From NCBI GenBank assembly GCA_029721435.1, contig CM056580.1:22872367-22936366 (forward strand): a DNA stretch of 64,000 nucleotides, in the 5' to 3' direction. The translations under genes were made by a program, and so were the position numbers. Below the pieces are notes generated by a model that was not told the origin of the DNA, did not search any database, and saw nothing but the letters and a program-made list of their open reading frames with translations. The first letter of the stretch is position 1. Each line of letters starts with the position of its first letter. Source of the stretch: Gymnothorax reevesii. Lineage: Eukaryota > Chordata > Actinopteri > Anguilliformes > Muraenidae. Positions 34,221-45,640 of this stretch are shown one piece after another.

Positions 34221-37200
34221 TTAATGACATAAAAGTTACAGTTGACATAACTTAACCCACCTGTAGGTAACTGTGCCTTCTAATGATCCATCGCCAGACA
34301 AGGATGGGATACAAGCAATCCTCTCTGCGTTCATTTTGACTGAATCTTTTTCGGTCAGTCCCAGTGCCCGACTTTCCCTTGGCTTAGACCCCTTTCCAGA
34401 GTTAATCTACAGAAAATATCTGAGAATAATGCTATGCCATAGGCGTGAAATAAGCTCATGTTTAACTACGTGAGCTACAAGATCTGTTGTCAGTCTAAAT
34501 AAATACCACAACTGTTTCAATTAAATGATGATTAAGCAGACATTCAACGCTACCAAACATGATGAAAGGCTTGTTGATCTGAGACACACATCTGTGTAAA
34601 CAGAGAGGAATCGGCTACAAGCTATGTGACACGTCTGCTGTATTGAGCCTGACTACTGTGTGGTGTGTAATGTAAGTGGTATTTCCATAATGAAATGTGT
34701 TAGCCTCTTGTTTTTAAACTCTGTGAAATGTTAATCTCTGTTTGACGATGTTTACAGACGGGAAGTCAAAAATGATCCGCTCCAAGTTTTTTGTTTTAAC
34801 ATTCTACCTTCTGTTACAATGGAGCTCTTTGGCATTCAGCGAAGAGTTTTAACGTTCGGCAGATGATCGTGCATTCAAGAATTATGCGAAACTGCCAAGC
34901 AAGCATATTTCCTCTGACATCTAAAGCAGTCAAGCGTCATTCCAAATTCCCTGGATTGGTTTGACATTTACATTTGAACACAATGCCTTTATTTGCATTG
35001 TTTGAAGTGAGTCCTGTTGGTGCACCCTCTGCAGTGCGAGGGCCCGGTGTCTGTCAGTCTCATTATTTATGTATCTCACTAATGCTCTCCCTGCAGGTGC
35101 ACTTCCTGTCCTAAAGGCAGGAAAGGCACTTTGCCGAGCATTGTTGTTGAGTCTAGGTATAGGTTTGAACCTAGAGCCTGGAATTGAGCGCGCTCTACCA
35201 TGGAAAGTATATATATATTTGCCTGGTTAGGTATCTTACCTGTGTATCCTCATTACAGTGATGACTTCTTTGCCTTAACCTCTGTTAATCATGCTTAGAT
35301 TTACTCTGGGTCTCAATTGATACCATTCCATCTCTTGTGAATTTCATTGTGCAGATCCCACCATGGAGACTGCTAGATAACTCTCTCATTGTCAGTCTTC
35401 TCAACATCTCATTCTAAAAAAAATGCACCAGAATTATACAATGTGCAGCAATGTCACTGCGAGAAGGGGCCAAAGGAAGTAAGAAAAAAAACTGTCGTAA
35501 ATGGATGTGAGTAAATGCTTTTTATTTTCTTTTTCCATTCTATTTTTCATCAGGTTGAACCGAGCGTTCTGTCACCTCCCGGGAATTCCTTTTGAAGGGA
35601 GATCTGTGGCGGCTGACAAAATAATTCAAAGGTTGACAAAAGGGTACTGGAGCTCCACGGTGCTTTTTCAATCTCCGTGAGAGATGCTGAATCTTCTCAG
35701 AATCTGTGAATATCCTGTTGATACTGCCACAGACCTCCATTGAGGTTTTGCTGATTTTGGTGGCTAGAATCACTGGCAATGTTGGTCAGTGGAAACAAGC
35801 TTCTACGGTGGAAGAATTTGGCTGTTGGATCATGGAGCTATTCGTAACTGAAGGTTTTCTTTGAGGGTTATTTCAAATATCTCAAATATGTGGATATTAT
35901 GAAATTTTGCTGGTGACAGTTGATGGGGTAAAAGCACAGAGTTTTGAATTGATTTTAGAGTTAGGATTGATAATGGGTTGCACTATAAATGCCTGTCAAT
36001 CACCGATTTCTTAAAACAATCAGCTTTATATCTCGCGGAAGCACTCAGTGTTTCTGGTTTGATGACAGCTCTTGAACCGTCAGTCTATTTTGGGGTTCAG
36101 ATGGTCTGGTTTTGGGGCTATTGGCATTAATTATAGATTTAAAAAGTACAGTTTTTTTTAAATCAGATAATATCAAGGGACTGATGGGAAATTATAGGCA
36201 GTTTATGGCATTAAGAAGTAATCTATGCTGCTCTATTGCCAAAAGCAATTGTACTGCCCATCTTTGTTAAAGTGAAGGACAACTTTACTCAGAGGTGAAC
36301 TGCAAATGTCCCTTTGGTGTCAGAGAATATTTTTTGGTAATTTTAAGACAGGACTGAACTAAATGATAAATTTTAAAACATCTGGATTGGAACACACATG
36401 AAATCTGCCATTTAAATGTCCTATAGTTCTTCAAAAACTGGAGATAAAAAAGCTCTCTCTGAAGACCCAAAGTGAATGCTTTCCTGTGAGTGTTCTGACA
36501 CCCGACATTCAAACACACCAGCATTTTGACAATCTGCGAAGAATCATATCAACCAGTACAGCAAATACTCCAGTATGTAATCAAACAAACGCATTGTAGT
36601 GTTCTTAAAACACGATGAAAACGAGTAAGTAACCGACTGAACATGCGCAGTAATCTAACAATGATACCAGCTAGGCTATCCACAGAGGTTAAAACGTAAA
36701 TTAATTTTCTAAGTATCATATTAGTGTGTAATAATCAAATCTGTGGCAAACTTAGCAAATCCCAGAACTATAAAAAGCACACAGAATGCTGCATGTAGGC
36801 ATTCAATCAGTGCACTATTGCCACACTATGAAGTGCCAGGCTGGTCGCTTTGACCGCTAATGTATTGGAACTTCAGCCACCAAGTGACTCATTTTGTTTT
36901 GTGTTTAACAATTTCTTCCCAATTGATCGGTCATTGTGAAATAAGTAATTATTATTTATTAACGTTGAAATAAATTATTTTATTTTGATCATATGACCTA
37001 AGTGTGGTACATTCCAAAAATCATGGCCGTTATATCAGACTTGATACCATGTTGCCTGTCTTTTTCAGGAAGAGTTTTAAAATATTTATAAGGTTGTGCA
37101 CTTGCTGAAGAACACTAGCGATTTGAATGTACAACAGTTAGATAAGCTTGGAAAAGACGATTCTGTCTATTTGCTAGTCTGCTAACAAATGAAATCACAT

Positions 37201-37740
37201 ACATTTCGTATGAGTCAGAAATGGATGGTTTGGATGGAGAGCAAGGACCGTACTCATTTTATTCTTGTTGTCTCCTCTTTTAAACCCATTTGCGCTGATA
37301 TAGACGCCGGCGTCTGTAAATTCCGACATTTAATTCCAACATAATTCTGTAATTGACTTTCCAAATGTCTTGCTTCACGGGAATAATTTTCCGCAGTCTT
37401 TGTGACAGAAATACTGAGTTTTAAAGCCTAAATATGCTCATGCGCAACAGGAAAAAATTGGCATTATTTGTATCTTGTGCAAAGGGGTTAAAGTACCACA
37501 CTAGTCCATGAGGGAAATGTCCTGTAGCATTTTCTTAATGGTGAAATGGTGGAGGTAAAGAGAGGAAGGATAAATGGGTCATGAGTGTCACATGCTGACC
37601 AATGCTGCAGGGGCTCAGAGTATTTCTCTGTAGTTCCTATTTCTTATTTTTATTCCATGGCATGGAGGTGTCCCACATGGGAGTAAAAAAAAAAAAAAAA
37701 AATGAATAAGCAACTTGGACGTTAATTTAGAAGTTAATTT
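34221..37740 (+). other. ssbp intron 1, no recognisable feature
   Basis: AT-rich intron with short frames only. A 12-base palindrome GACGCCGGCGTC sits at about 37304. No exon with SSBP similarity found. Confidence 0.4.
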
Positions 37741-37754
37741 AGCGGCTGTTGAGG

Positions 37755-37870
37755 ATCTGACCTCCGGGCCGTCCCCCGCGGAGCCTATCGCTCCGACGCC
37801 TCGTTTACACGTCGGCCTGCGGTGGCGCCCAGGCCATGGACTCCCACGCGACGGAGAGCAGCAGCAGGCT
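37755..37870. other. Isolated CpG-rich patch in the intron
   Basis: About 115 bases with many CpGs (CCGGGCCGTCCCCCGCGGAG, CGCTCCGACGCC) in otherwise AT-rich intron, following a poly(A) run at 37687-37702. A 130-codon minus-strand frame (38007-37615) crosses it without family similarity. It could be an alternative promoter or a GC-rich repeat end. Confidence 0.35.
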
Positions 37871-39790
37871 TCTTTTGAACATGGAAGATGAAATGCATTC
37901 AGAACAAGAGTTGATTTGAAAGCGTGGGCACTTGGCTCGGGGCCACTCTGATCTTGCTCGAACTGAAGACGGTCCACAGTAGATGCTTCTCTGAGCATCA
38001 CGGACAAGCTAGTTATCGGTTTCTGTCAATAATTCTTTTTTTTTTTAAACTTTCGCTGGCAGTTGTTCCTGGGGAAAATTTTTTTAAATCTCAGCGCTTG
38101 TAAACAATGGTATAGATGAGGTTGCAGATAATCCAGGCTGACATGACAGTTGGTTGTAAAAATGGGTGCTGTCCTGAGCCGCCTATTGCACCTGCACGTG
38201 GAATCTTGCAAAGGCAAGTTTGACAAGGCCTGAGATCTCTGAGCCAGTCAGGAGGCTGTAGGTTGCGAACAGCCGACAGTCATAGCTGAGCAGCTGCTTA
38301 TTGCGAGTGGCCCTCCTCTTTTGCTGAGGTCAAGGGTCAGATTTCCCAAAGCCTTTTTACGGATGTAAAACCAGTTACACAGCTCATGATTGGTTGTGGA
38401 GTTTGTTTTGCAGCATTCATTTGTTGTATTTTTACTTTTACACGTGATGAAAGCTTTTGCACACGCTGAAGATTTTAGGACATAAAATCTGTTAATGTGA
38501 AGTGTGCGGAGTTAATGGTTAACAGTCCAAGTCACTTTATCTGACCTTTCCTACTGTCTCATCTTAGAAGTATTGCTGTCTAATTGTACTTAATGCCTTC
38601 ATCGTGATTCTTGATATGAAGTCAGATCGACAGGATTTCCGACAGACTTCTGGACATCACTCCCAGGCTGCATGAGGATCACTGCAAAGGCATAGGTCCA
38701 CATAGATCCAAAAAATCCTGGTTTTGGGGAGGGTGCAGAGGACTTCTAGTTCATTATTTTAGGGAGTGAATGTCTGTCCTCTCCAGGAGCCTCAAGGCTG
38801 CAGTTTGGAGCTGCCTTGTGCAGAATGTATCACCTGGAAGATGAAATGACGTTGAGGGCATTAGCATCACAGGCTATATGGAATTTTCACCAGATATTGT
38901 ACTGTTAAACAGCAGGGTGCGCACAGCGGCCTCATGAACAGGATGTCACATAAACACACATTCAGACACGAATGCATTCACGTGGAGACATATTTACACA
39001 CAAGCACACACACCCACACACACACACACGCACACACACACTGCGAGTAAACTTGTTGGACATTTAGTATGGAGCCTCAGTACTCAACTCTCCAGTGTTC
39101 TGGCTGCCGCTGTTTGGAAACAGTGTTAAGCGCCTCTTCTTCCGTCAGATTATACCGTGATGCTCTGCCAACCTGGCAGGAGCCCACGGCAGCAGCGTGG
39201 CAGCCACAGGGGCAGCAGTGCATGCTGGGAGAGTTTATGCTCTCTGATCGGGGTGTTCTACCACATTGGCTGTTGTCACTGCAACACCAATAACTAAAGT
39301 ACAGAAAATTAAAGAAACACAGGCTGGTCATTAGTAAAGCTATGGGATGGACCAGAAGTGTAGTGCACCTTACGGCAGTCTTGCATCTGTATTTTATGAA
39401 AGTTGAGGAGCTGCCATTTGTGGACTTAAGGTACGAGGAGGAGGTTGGGAGGTGGGGGTGGGGGTATAAGTTAGGAACTAAGTGTTGAAAGAGGGAGGGG
39501 AGTCTCCAATTCTAAATCTGATTATAGGTATGACTAAACCCTTTGATTATATCTCAGAGTTGGAAAGACATTTCTGAAGTTGCAACAAGTAAACTTCCCT
39601 CTCAGTAAGTTTGGTGTTTCTTTTCTTGCACCGGTTAAGGCTTTGTACTGTTACTTTATTATACGAAGTGAGTCCTTTCCGATCGTCTGTCAGTGCACTC
39701 TGTCACACCGTCAACCTTGTCTGTACTAAAAAGTACCATGAAAAAATACGTTCTCCTTCCTGTTGTCTTCTCTTTGCTTATTTGTCATAT
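37871..39790 (+). other. ssbp intron 1, no recognisable gene
   Basis: Contains the CA repeat listed below; otherwise no feature recognised. Confidence 0.4.
39004..39041 (+). repeat. (CA)n microsatellite
   Basis: About 18 CA units with a CCC and a CG interruption. Confidence 0.95.
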
Positions 39791-40075
39791 TTAAATGTTT
39801 CAGATCATTCAACTAATTTGTAAGAAAATGTCATCGAGAGTGAACACAAAATGCAGCATTTAAACAATCAATTAATTTACTGAAGGAAAAAAGTTACTAA
39901 AACCATGTGATACTATAATTTCCCTGTAAAAGCAGTTTCCCTGATAACTGCTTGTGCCAGTTGGCCCTTGGCAGTGAGTCTCACATCACTGTGGAGGTAT
40001 TTGGGTGAATTTTGGGTGAATTTGGGGAATTTTCACGAAACTGTCCTGACTTCTGCAAAAACAATTTTAGACGAA
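39791..40075 (-). mobile_element. Diverged Tc1-like end fragment (family 2 relative)
   Basis: TTTAAATGTTTCAGATCATT, CAGTTTCCCTGATAACTGCT and TGTGCCAGTTGGCCCTTGGC follow the order of the left end of the family-2 element at 13915 (ATGCTTCAGATCATTG, CCCTAATAACTGCTTGGGCC). The copy is old and lacks the terminal repeat and most of the transposase. Confidence 0.5.
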
Positions 40076-40489
40076 ATTTGCTAGTTTTTGCTCTCATTGG
40101 TAGCAAGCAGGGTCTGAATTTACTGGTTGAATTAAAGTGAGAGATCAATACATGTTTTTTAATACATTTTCAGAATGTTTTATTGAGTCATTGACCAAAT
40201 AAGTTCATTACTGTCACACATTTTCAGTTGATGATAACTGAATATGTATGTTCCATTAATAGTCTAGAATAGCCACATAGTGTAAAGATTCAGAAAAATG
40301 TTTATTGATATAATAACTTTACTTATTATATTCATTACCATAACAAAATTACGTTTTATACAAATTTTTTCCTGTTGTGTAAATGTTACAAATAAGTAAA
40401 AAATGTCAATTCAGTAATCTGAAAAGACTTGACAAATAGTTCCTGCGCAAAAATAAAATTTGAAGTTATCACTCATTCCCATCAAAATA
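40076..40489. other. AT-rich stretch, possible host element of the next Tc1 copy
   Basis: Contains TTCATTACCATAAC at about 40341. The related motif GGTAATGAAAAGCT occurs twice at 41283-41318, on the other side of the Tc1-like fragment, suggesting that a repeat with these motifs was split by it. Confidence 0.3.
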
Positions 40490-40491
40490 TA

Positions 40492-41075
40492 CTGAGTCAA
40501 AAAAGAAACTTCACACTCATAAATTTGTAAATATTTTCTTGAAACTTTTAATAAAAGAGTTATCAACTCTGATGTGCACTGGTACGTAGCACGTGCGGGC
40601 GTACTTTAAGCTGAAACCATGTTTTCTCGTGTTGCTAGTCACGTGACCATATGAGAGATGTGCAACTGAGCTCACATTAGCACGTTAGAGTGACATCTCG
40701 GAAAAACAAGTTTTTAAAGTTAATTATTTGTTGATTTTCAATACCATGGCTGTCAAACATTCAGCAAGAATGTGCCATTGGCATGCTGAATACGGAAATG
40801 TCCGTCACTGACGTTGCAAGGGTTATGGGATGCAGTCGATGGACTATTCATGATCTTCGGACACGTCTCCAACAAAATGGCACCACAGCTGACCAACCTC
40901 GTTCTGGTAGCCCACGTGTGACATCAAAAGCAGAAGACCGACAAATTGTCTTACGTCATTTGCATAATCGATTTGTCACTGCAATGTCCACTAAGAATGA
41001 ATTGTTTAGAGGTCGTGTGACTGCCCAAACCATACGTAATCGCCTGCGCACTGCTCTTATTCAAGTTGTAACTTA
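40492..41075 (+). mobile_element. Tc1/mariner-like fragment (family 4), left end plus transposase start
   Basis: CTGAGTCAAAAAAGAAACTT after a TA dinucleotide at 40490 looks like a terminal repeat; about 250 bases of non-coding leader follow, then the transposase start. Homology ends near 41075, so the catalytic domain and right end are missing. Confidence 0.65.
40783..41075 (+). pseudogene. Tc1/mariner transposase, N-terminal DNA-binding domain only
   Basis: The frame encodes MLNTEMSVTDVARVMGCSR, a first helix-turn-helix (SVTDVARVMGCSRWTIHDL), then GTTADQPRSGSPRVTSKAED, the GRPR-like linker, and a second helix-turn-helix ending in TAQTIRNRLR. This two-part domain is the part of Tc1-type transposases that binds the terminal repeats. 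The reading frame is open upstream of this Met (IQQECAIG), so the true start may be further left. After LRTAL the protein loses all similarity and no DDE/D residue is present. The open frame over 90 codons suggests a fairly recent copy. Confidence 0.8.
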
Positions 41076-41278
41076 CCATTTTTACTCTTGGACATTTCCG
41101 TAGCATTTCCGGTGGAACTGGTTACATTATGGATATAATTTTAATGATAAACCATCTTTAATGAGTACAGAATTAAATAAAATCATTATTTAAAACCTCT
41201 TTTCTTGTATCAACTTATCGACCTCCAAACAAGTGTGAAGTTTTTATCTTGGCTGAGTATATTTACATATACAGCAAA

Positions 41279-41460
41279 TGTTATGGTAATGAAAAGCTAT
41301 TACGGTAATGAAAAGCTTTGTTTTGATTATGACCTCACATGGCATTTATACATCATAGAAGGCATGTCTTCACAAATTAGGCTATATGGTCCAATCTTTT
41401 TCACTGTTTATCATGTAAGGTACATGATTAGATTGTCTTGGGTAATGACAAATTAAGCTT
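41279..41460. repeat. Motif pair TTATGGTAATGAAAAGCT / TTACGGTAATGAAAAGCT
   Basis: Two tandem 21-base units at 41279-41318, related to motifs at 40341 and at 45220-45280. Confidence 0.5.
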
Positions 41461-41954
41461 GACTTCACAAAAAAAAAAAAAAATGAAACAAGAGCAATTC
41501 ATAACAGAATAACAGAAAGTTTAATGCAACCACAATCAATACAATGTATACAATAACATTTTCAAATAATTAAGAGCAATTCATAAAAAGTATAAAAGAT
41601 ATTAAAAGTTGAATGGTTGTTGAATAGCTGACTGTTTTGAGAGAATTTTAAAGTTCGAATTTTAAAGTCTCTAGCTGAAAGTATGCTGAAGTAGTTGAAG
41701 TTTAAAGAGGCTGAAGATTTGAAGGATTTGAACTCTCTCTCCATTCATTTTGAGGAAAAATTTTCAGAAAAAGCTTAATATTTTAAGTATAAGTAACTTC
41801 AAAAAGTTGAATGGAAGCCCTAATGTCCTAAACGAGCTGAGCGTCTTGATATTTGAACGGGTTTTCTAGCACAAAGCATGAAGGACTAGTTAGACTGCAA
41901 AAAACGGCGGAAGAACTTAGAATAATTAGAAAATTTAAAGATTTGGATAACAAT

Positions 41955-41983
41955 AGTGTGAATGCTGACTCAGCATTCACACT
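41955..41983. repeat. Perfect 14-bp palindrome with 1-base centre
   Basis: AGTGTGAATGCTGA-C-TCAGCATTCACACT. It can form an extruded hairpin. It lies 30 bases before the coding exon at 42014. Confidence 0.95.
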
Positions 41984-42013
41984 GATAACAAACAGTAACT
42001 TCTATTAAAAAAA

Positions 42014-42114
42014 ATGAGGGTAAACATCGGGGTAGCTTTTCCCTGGTGGAAAGAGCTAATGAAGGAGAAAGACTTTCAAAGGGACGCTGAAGTTGCCTGC
42101 TTTCTTCTCGACCG
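42014..42114 (+). pseudogene. Transposon-type coding exon (VNIGVAF...DAEVACFLLDR) with splice donor
   Basis: ATG opens MRVNIGVAFPWWKELMKEKD, followed by FQRDAEVACFLLDR, and GTAAGT follows at 42115-42120. The pattern NIG.AF..W..L....F..DAE.A.FLLD is the N-terminal domain of a group of multi-copy fish proteins that I associate with transposable elements; it is probably a DNA-binding module, but its function is not known to me. The frame is open with no stop and ends exactly at a consensus donor, which supports a genuine first exon. No second exon was found before the next element at 43342. In relatives the position after F is usually a charged residue before W; here it is Pro-Trp. Confidence 0.55.
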
Positions 42115-43117
42115 GTAAGTAAATGTTACTGTCTAAATTACAAGCTTTTTTCATTGCTTGGTTGTGTAACTCGTTATATAGGCAGCATAACAGTAGAACA
42201 TGTGTAGGTAAACAGCGTCATTAGTGAATAGCAGCATAGGCTATGTTTGATGGAATAAGGGTTGCATTTCATCATGCCCACTACCTCCATCAATACCTCT
42301 ATTTAGGGAAATAGACAACGGTGGCAAATGATGGTCTCACGCCTGCCATCAAGTTGTAATATTATTGTTTGACAGGCGTCTCCGGGCAAATCCAAGATGA
42401 CAGACTTGCGTTTGACAGTTGTAGGGAGCAATTTTTTGCAATTTTCATAATTTAGCCACTGAAATTCAGTCAAGAAAATTTCGACTTTAAATTCTTGTGC
42501 GGCTATCTGTGGTAATCCATGTGACTGATGACACACCAGGTTGCTAGGGCACGTGCTGAAGGCATTCGCAATATCAATATTCTAAAGCCCCCTCTCAATA
42601 ATAAAATCTTCCAAAACATATTGGCGCCTCCTTTTGAAATCATACTGGCAAATAAAAAGCCAGAAAGAAGCGGATATTAGATAAGGAATTCTTTCTACGC
42701 AAGTGTTAACTACTCCTTCTTTCTGTATATCTCCCCTTTTAAAACTACCAAGGTGGATACTGCAACATGCTGTATTGAAGTTTTGGCATACTCAGGTATG
42801 GTACGATATTACTAGTGAGTAAGCTGACCAGCGGGGAGAGGGGACCGTCGCACTGGGGCATGGTACTGGACAATCGTACCTTGTGCGAAAGTGGTCTGAG
42901 AGTTTGTATTAAAAACAATCACTCCACCGTAGACCACAGTTCAGCGTGGTATTGTGAAGTGGTATTGTATGACATTATGTCATAGCTTCTTGGTACATAA
43001 TGGCTACCGTAGTTGCAACACGCCTTTGAAAAAGCGAGGTGCAAGAGAGCACTATTCGTTTGAATGCAAAATACAATTTCACCGCTTGATGGGAGACATT
43101 CCTACAGAATGTACCTT

Positions 43118-43282
43118 TTAAAAATTACAGGAAAGGGTAACAGACTTACTTTTTTTACATGCTCAGAAATAGTGATTTTTCAACTTCTCGTTTTGGCAAA
43201 ATGAACACAAATGTGGTGTTCAGCATAATTTCCTGAGCATGTCGGAAAAAAGGAAGTCTGTAGCCCATTCCTGTAATTTTTT
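43118..43282. mobile_element. 165-bp inverted-repeat element (55-base arms)
   Basis: AAAAATTACAGGAAAGGGTA and CAGACTTACTTTTTTTACAT on the left (43118-43172) pair with the right arm 43228-43282, which reads in reverse as AAAAATTACAGGAATGGGCT and CAGACTTCCTTTTTTCCGAC. The loop is about 55 bases. This is either a very small MITE or a hairpin-forming insertion. No target duplication was identified. Confidence 0.8.
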
Positions 43283-43341
43283 ATGAATTTTTATAGAAGA
43301 AAAAAAAGCAAAATCGGCAAAAAAAAAAAAAAGAATAAAAG

Positions 43342-44312
43342 CAACCCCAATTCCGAAATAGTTGGGACAAAGTATAAATTGTGAATAAAATCAAAACGCA
43401 ATGACTTTCAAATCACTAGCCAGTATTTTATTCACAATAGAACTTAAATAACATAACAAATGTTGAAACTGAGAAATTTTACAATTTTATCCACCAAATA
43501 GGCTTATTTCAAATTTGATGGTTGCTACAGGTCTCAAAAAAGTTGCGCAGGGCCCTGTTTACCATGGTGTAGCAGCCCCTCTTCTTTTTAACACAGAGTG
43601 GAGGCGTCTGGGCCTTTCAGCATTCATGAATCTCATGATGCTTTTTAAAACATGTAAGTGTCCCACACCATATGCACTAACGCATCCCCATACCATTGGA
43701 GATGCTGGCTTTTGAACTGAACGCTAATAACCAGAGATGTGTTCTTTCTCCTCTTTGGCGTGGAGGACACGATGCCCATGATTTCAAACAAGAATGTCAA
43801 TTTTGGACTAGTCTGACCACAGGACACTTAACCACTTTGCTACAGTCCGTTTTAAATGAGCCTTGGCCCACAGAACACGGCGGGGCTTCTGGATCATGCT
43901 CAACAATGGCTTCCTTTTTGCATGATAGAGTTTTAGGTGGCATCTGTGGATGGCAGGGTGGACTGTGTTTACAGACAGTGGTTTGTTGAAGTATTCCTGG
44001 GCCCATTTAGTAATGTCAATGACAGAATCATGCCAGTGAGTGATGCAGTGGCGTCTGAGGGCCCGAAGATCACAGGCATCCAGTACAGGGCTTAGGCCTT
44101 GTTCCTCATGCACAGAGATTTTTCCAGTTTCTCTGAATCTTTTGATGATGTTGTGCACAGTCGATGATGAGACCTTCAAAGCCTTTGCAATTTGACGTTG
44201 AGGAACATTGTTTTTAAAGTATTCCACTATTTTTTCACACAAGCCTTCACTGGTTGGAGAGCCTCTGGTCATCTTTACTTCTGAGAGACTCAGCCTAATC
44301 CCTTTTATAAGA
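43342..44312 (-). mobile_element. ISRm11-like element, copy B (internally deleted, right end missing)
   Basis: The left end CAACCCCAATTCCGAAATAG is the terminal repeat of copy A, and the following 250 bases run parallel to copy A (AAAACGCAATGACTTTCAAA; CAGGGCCCTGTTTACCATGG). At about 43613 the sequence jumps from the phrase GAGGCGTCTGGGC to CTTTCAGCATTCATG, skipping about 310 bases of copy A that encode the second and third catalytic blocks. The right end is lost at 44312, where the TIR element copy 2 begins. Confidence 0.85.
43808..44272 (-). pseudogene. ISRm11-like transposase, N-terminal half, copy B
   Basis: The minus-strand frame 44272-43808 encodes 154 residues. It starts MTRGSPTSEGLCEKIVEYF, then the helix-turn-helix VPQRQIAKALKVSSSTVHNI, the linker IKRFRETGKIS, a second DNA-binding part ([18 protein letters not shown]) and AKAHLKRTVAKWLSVLWSD, which includes the first catalytic Asp. 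The frame then stops. The rest of the catalytic domain is removed by the internal deletion. Compared with copy A, this copy keeps the complete DNA-binding domain that copy A lost. A frame of this kind could make a protein that binds transposon ends without cutting, but there is no sign of expression. Confidence 0.85.
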
Positions 44313-44318
44313 CCGTCG

Positions 44319-45040
44319 TTCCCAACGGTCCTGGGGCCTCCCTGTATATGCTGGTGTTTGTTCCACCCTTGATTGCAATCGTAGGATTTTAACAGGCTGT
44401 TAATTTTTCTTATTTAGGTGCATTTAAATTTAGAGCAGCAATTTATGCTCTTTTGACATTCAGTATTTTGAGAGATATGCATGCATACAGTGAGGAATAA
44501 ATTCCACATCCACATTGCGATATATGAGTTACAAATATAAAAAAAGAGGAAAAAAAATTTTACCCAATCAAAGGAAAAAAATCAATGGGTTCCTAATTGG
44601 TGAAACTGTGGGCACATGGTTGCAGAAACTTACAATTTACTAGACAATAGTCAAACCTATTTTATGTTATATGTTTGTTATTGAGTGCAAGTCAATTATT
44701 TTGAGAGAATTCTAATCACCTGTGTTTAGCAACTTGATTTGGTGGTTAGTGATTTTCTCAGTGCCTGACTTGATCAGTTTAAAAGTGTTGAAGTATTCTC
44801 TGAAATGGCTTGCAACATCGGGGGAAAAAAACAAAACTGTATATTCAAGGGTTTTTCATTCTTCATGGCACACATGGATATTTCTATTAAAATTTGGCTT
44901 ATGACAGCAAATAACTTCTTTAAACACAAAATGCACCTAATTATGACAAATTATGAGCTAATTAAAATCCTATGATGGCAATTCTGATTGGAACGAAAAC
45001 TAGCATACACAAGGAGGCCCCAGGACCGGGTTTGGGGACC
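44319..45040. mobile_element. Non-autonomous TIR element, copy 2 (722 bp, uninterrupted)
   Basis: The left end CGGTCCTGGGGCCTCCCTGT (about 44327) and the right end, read in reverse, CGGTCCTGGGGCCTCCTTGT are terminal inverted repeats that continue as ATATGCTGGTGTTTGTTCCA and GTATGCTAGTTTTCGTTCCA, about 48 bases in all. The interior matches copy 1 at 27960-29222 without the Tc1 fragment. No coding frame. The left neighbour is ISRm11-like copy B, whose right end is missing at this junction. Confidence 0.8.
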
Positions 45041-45179
45041 CCTGCTCCAGTCAATATACTTAATCTCCTTTTGTATACCACTACTCCTAGTACCAACCAA
45101 CCCCTAATAGACCAAGCAACACCTAGTACCAACCAATTCGCAGTATAACCTCTAGAAAACCAACCACAAAATTTGGAGC

Positions 45180-45640
45180 CCGATTATACATATATAATAA
45201 ATTACCATAACACTTCATTTCATTACCGTAACAGCCTTGTATATGTTACAGTAATGAATGTAGAGCATTACGTAATGAATGGCAGTCCCATGTTGCTAGC
45301 AATAATTAGCATAGTTAGCATGACTTGGCAGAAATATTTTCACTCACAGTTTGGCTCTATAAAAGTTACTTTTCCGCAGGACATAAAATAATTATCTTCA
45401 AAACTATTTTAAATATACCCTGTTGGGTAATGAACAGTAGTAGTATGCCAAGGGGTGTATATAATTACAATCTTTAACATATCTACCAGAAGAACTTGAA
45501 AGATGATCTTACCTGGTAGCCATTTTGCAACTTCTCTTCCACACAATGCATCATGGGACAAAAAAACTTTATTTATTGGAACACAGGGAAATTAATGGAG
45601 CCACGTATCTCTGTTACGGAAATGAATTGTTCATACTCCG
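45180..45640. repeat. Cluster of TTACNGTAATGAA motifs
   Basis: TTCATTACCGTAAC (about 45218), GTTACAGTAATGAATG (45244) and TTACGTAATGAATGG (45268) occur in mixed orientation; GTTACGGAAATGAATT follows at 45612. They resemble the motifs at 40341 and 41279. Probably the end region of a DNA transposon that was not otherwise recognised. Confidence 0.4.

Larger units (their letters stand above)
41490..43110 (+). mobile_element. Fish DNA transposon remnant with one coding exon
   Basis: The block from about 41490 to 42120 (GGGTTTTCTAGCACAAAGCA, a 29-base palindrome at 41955-41983, then a coding exon at 42014-42114) is a familiar association in fish repeats. The right part (43010-43105) has TACCGTAGTTGCAACACGCC and CAAAATACAATTTCACCGCT, also a common fish repeat end. 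Exact ends and the superfamily are not established; the left and right parts could be separate elements. Confidence 0.4.

Noticed and set aside
39069..39331. Overlapping frames on both strands near 39.1-39.3 kb
   Set aside because: Antisense shadows of each other without family similarity or splice signals.
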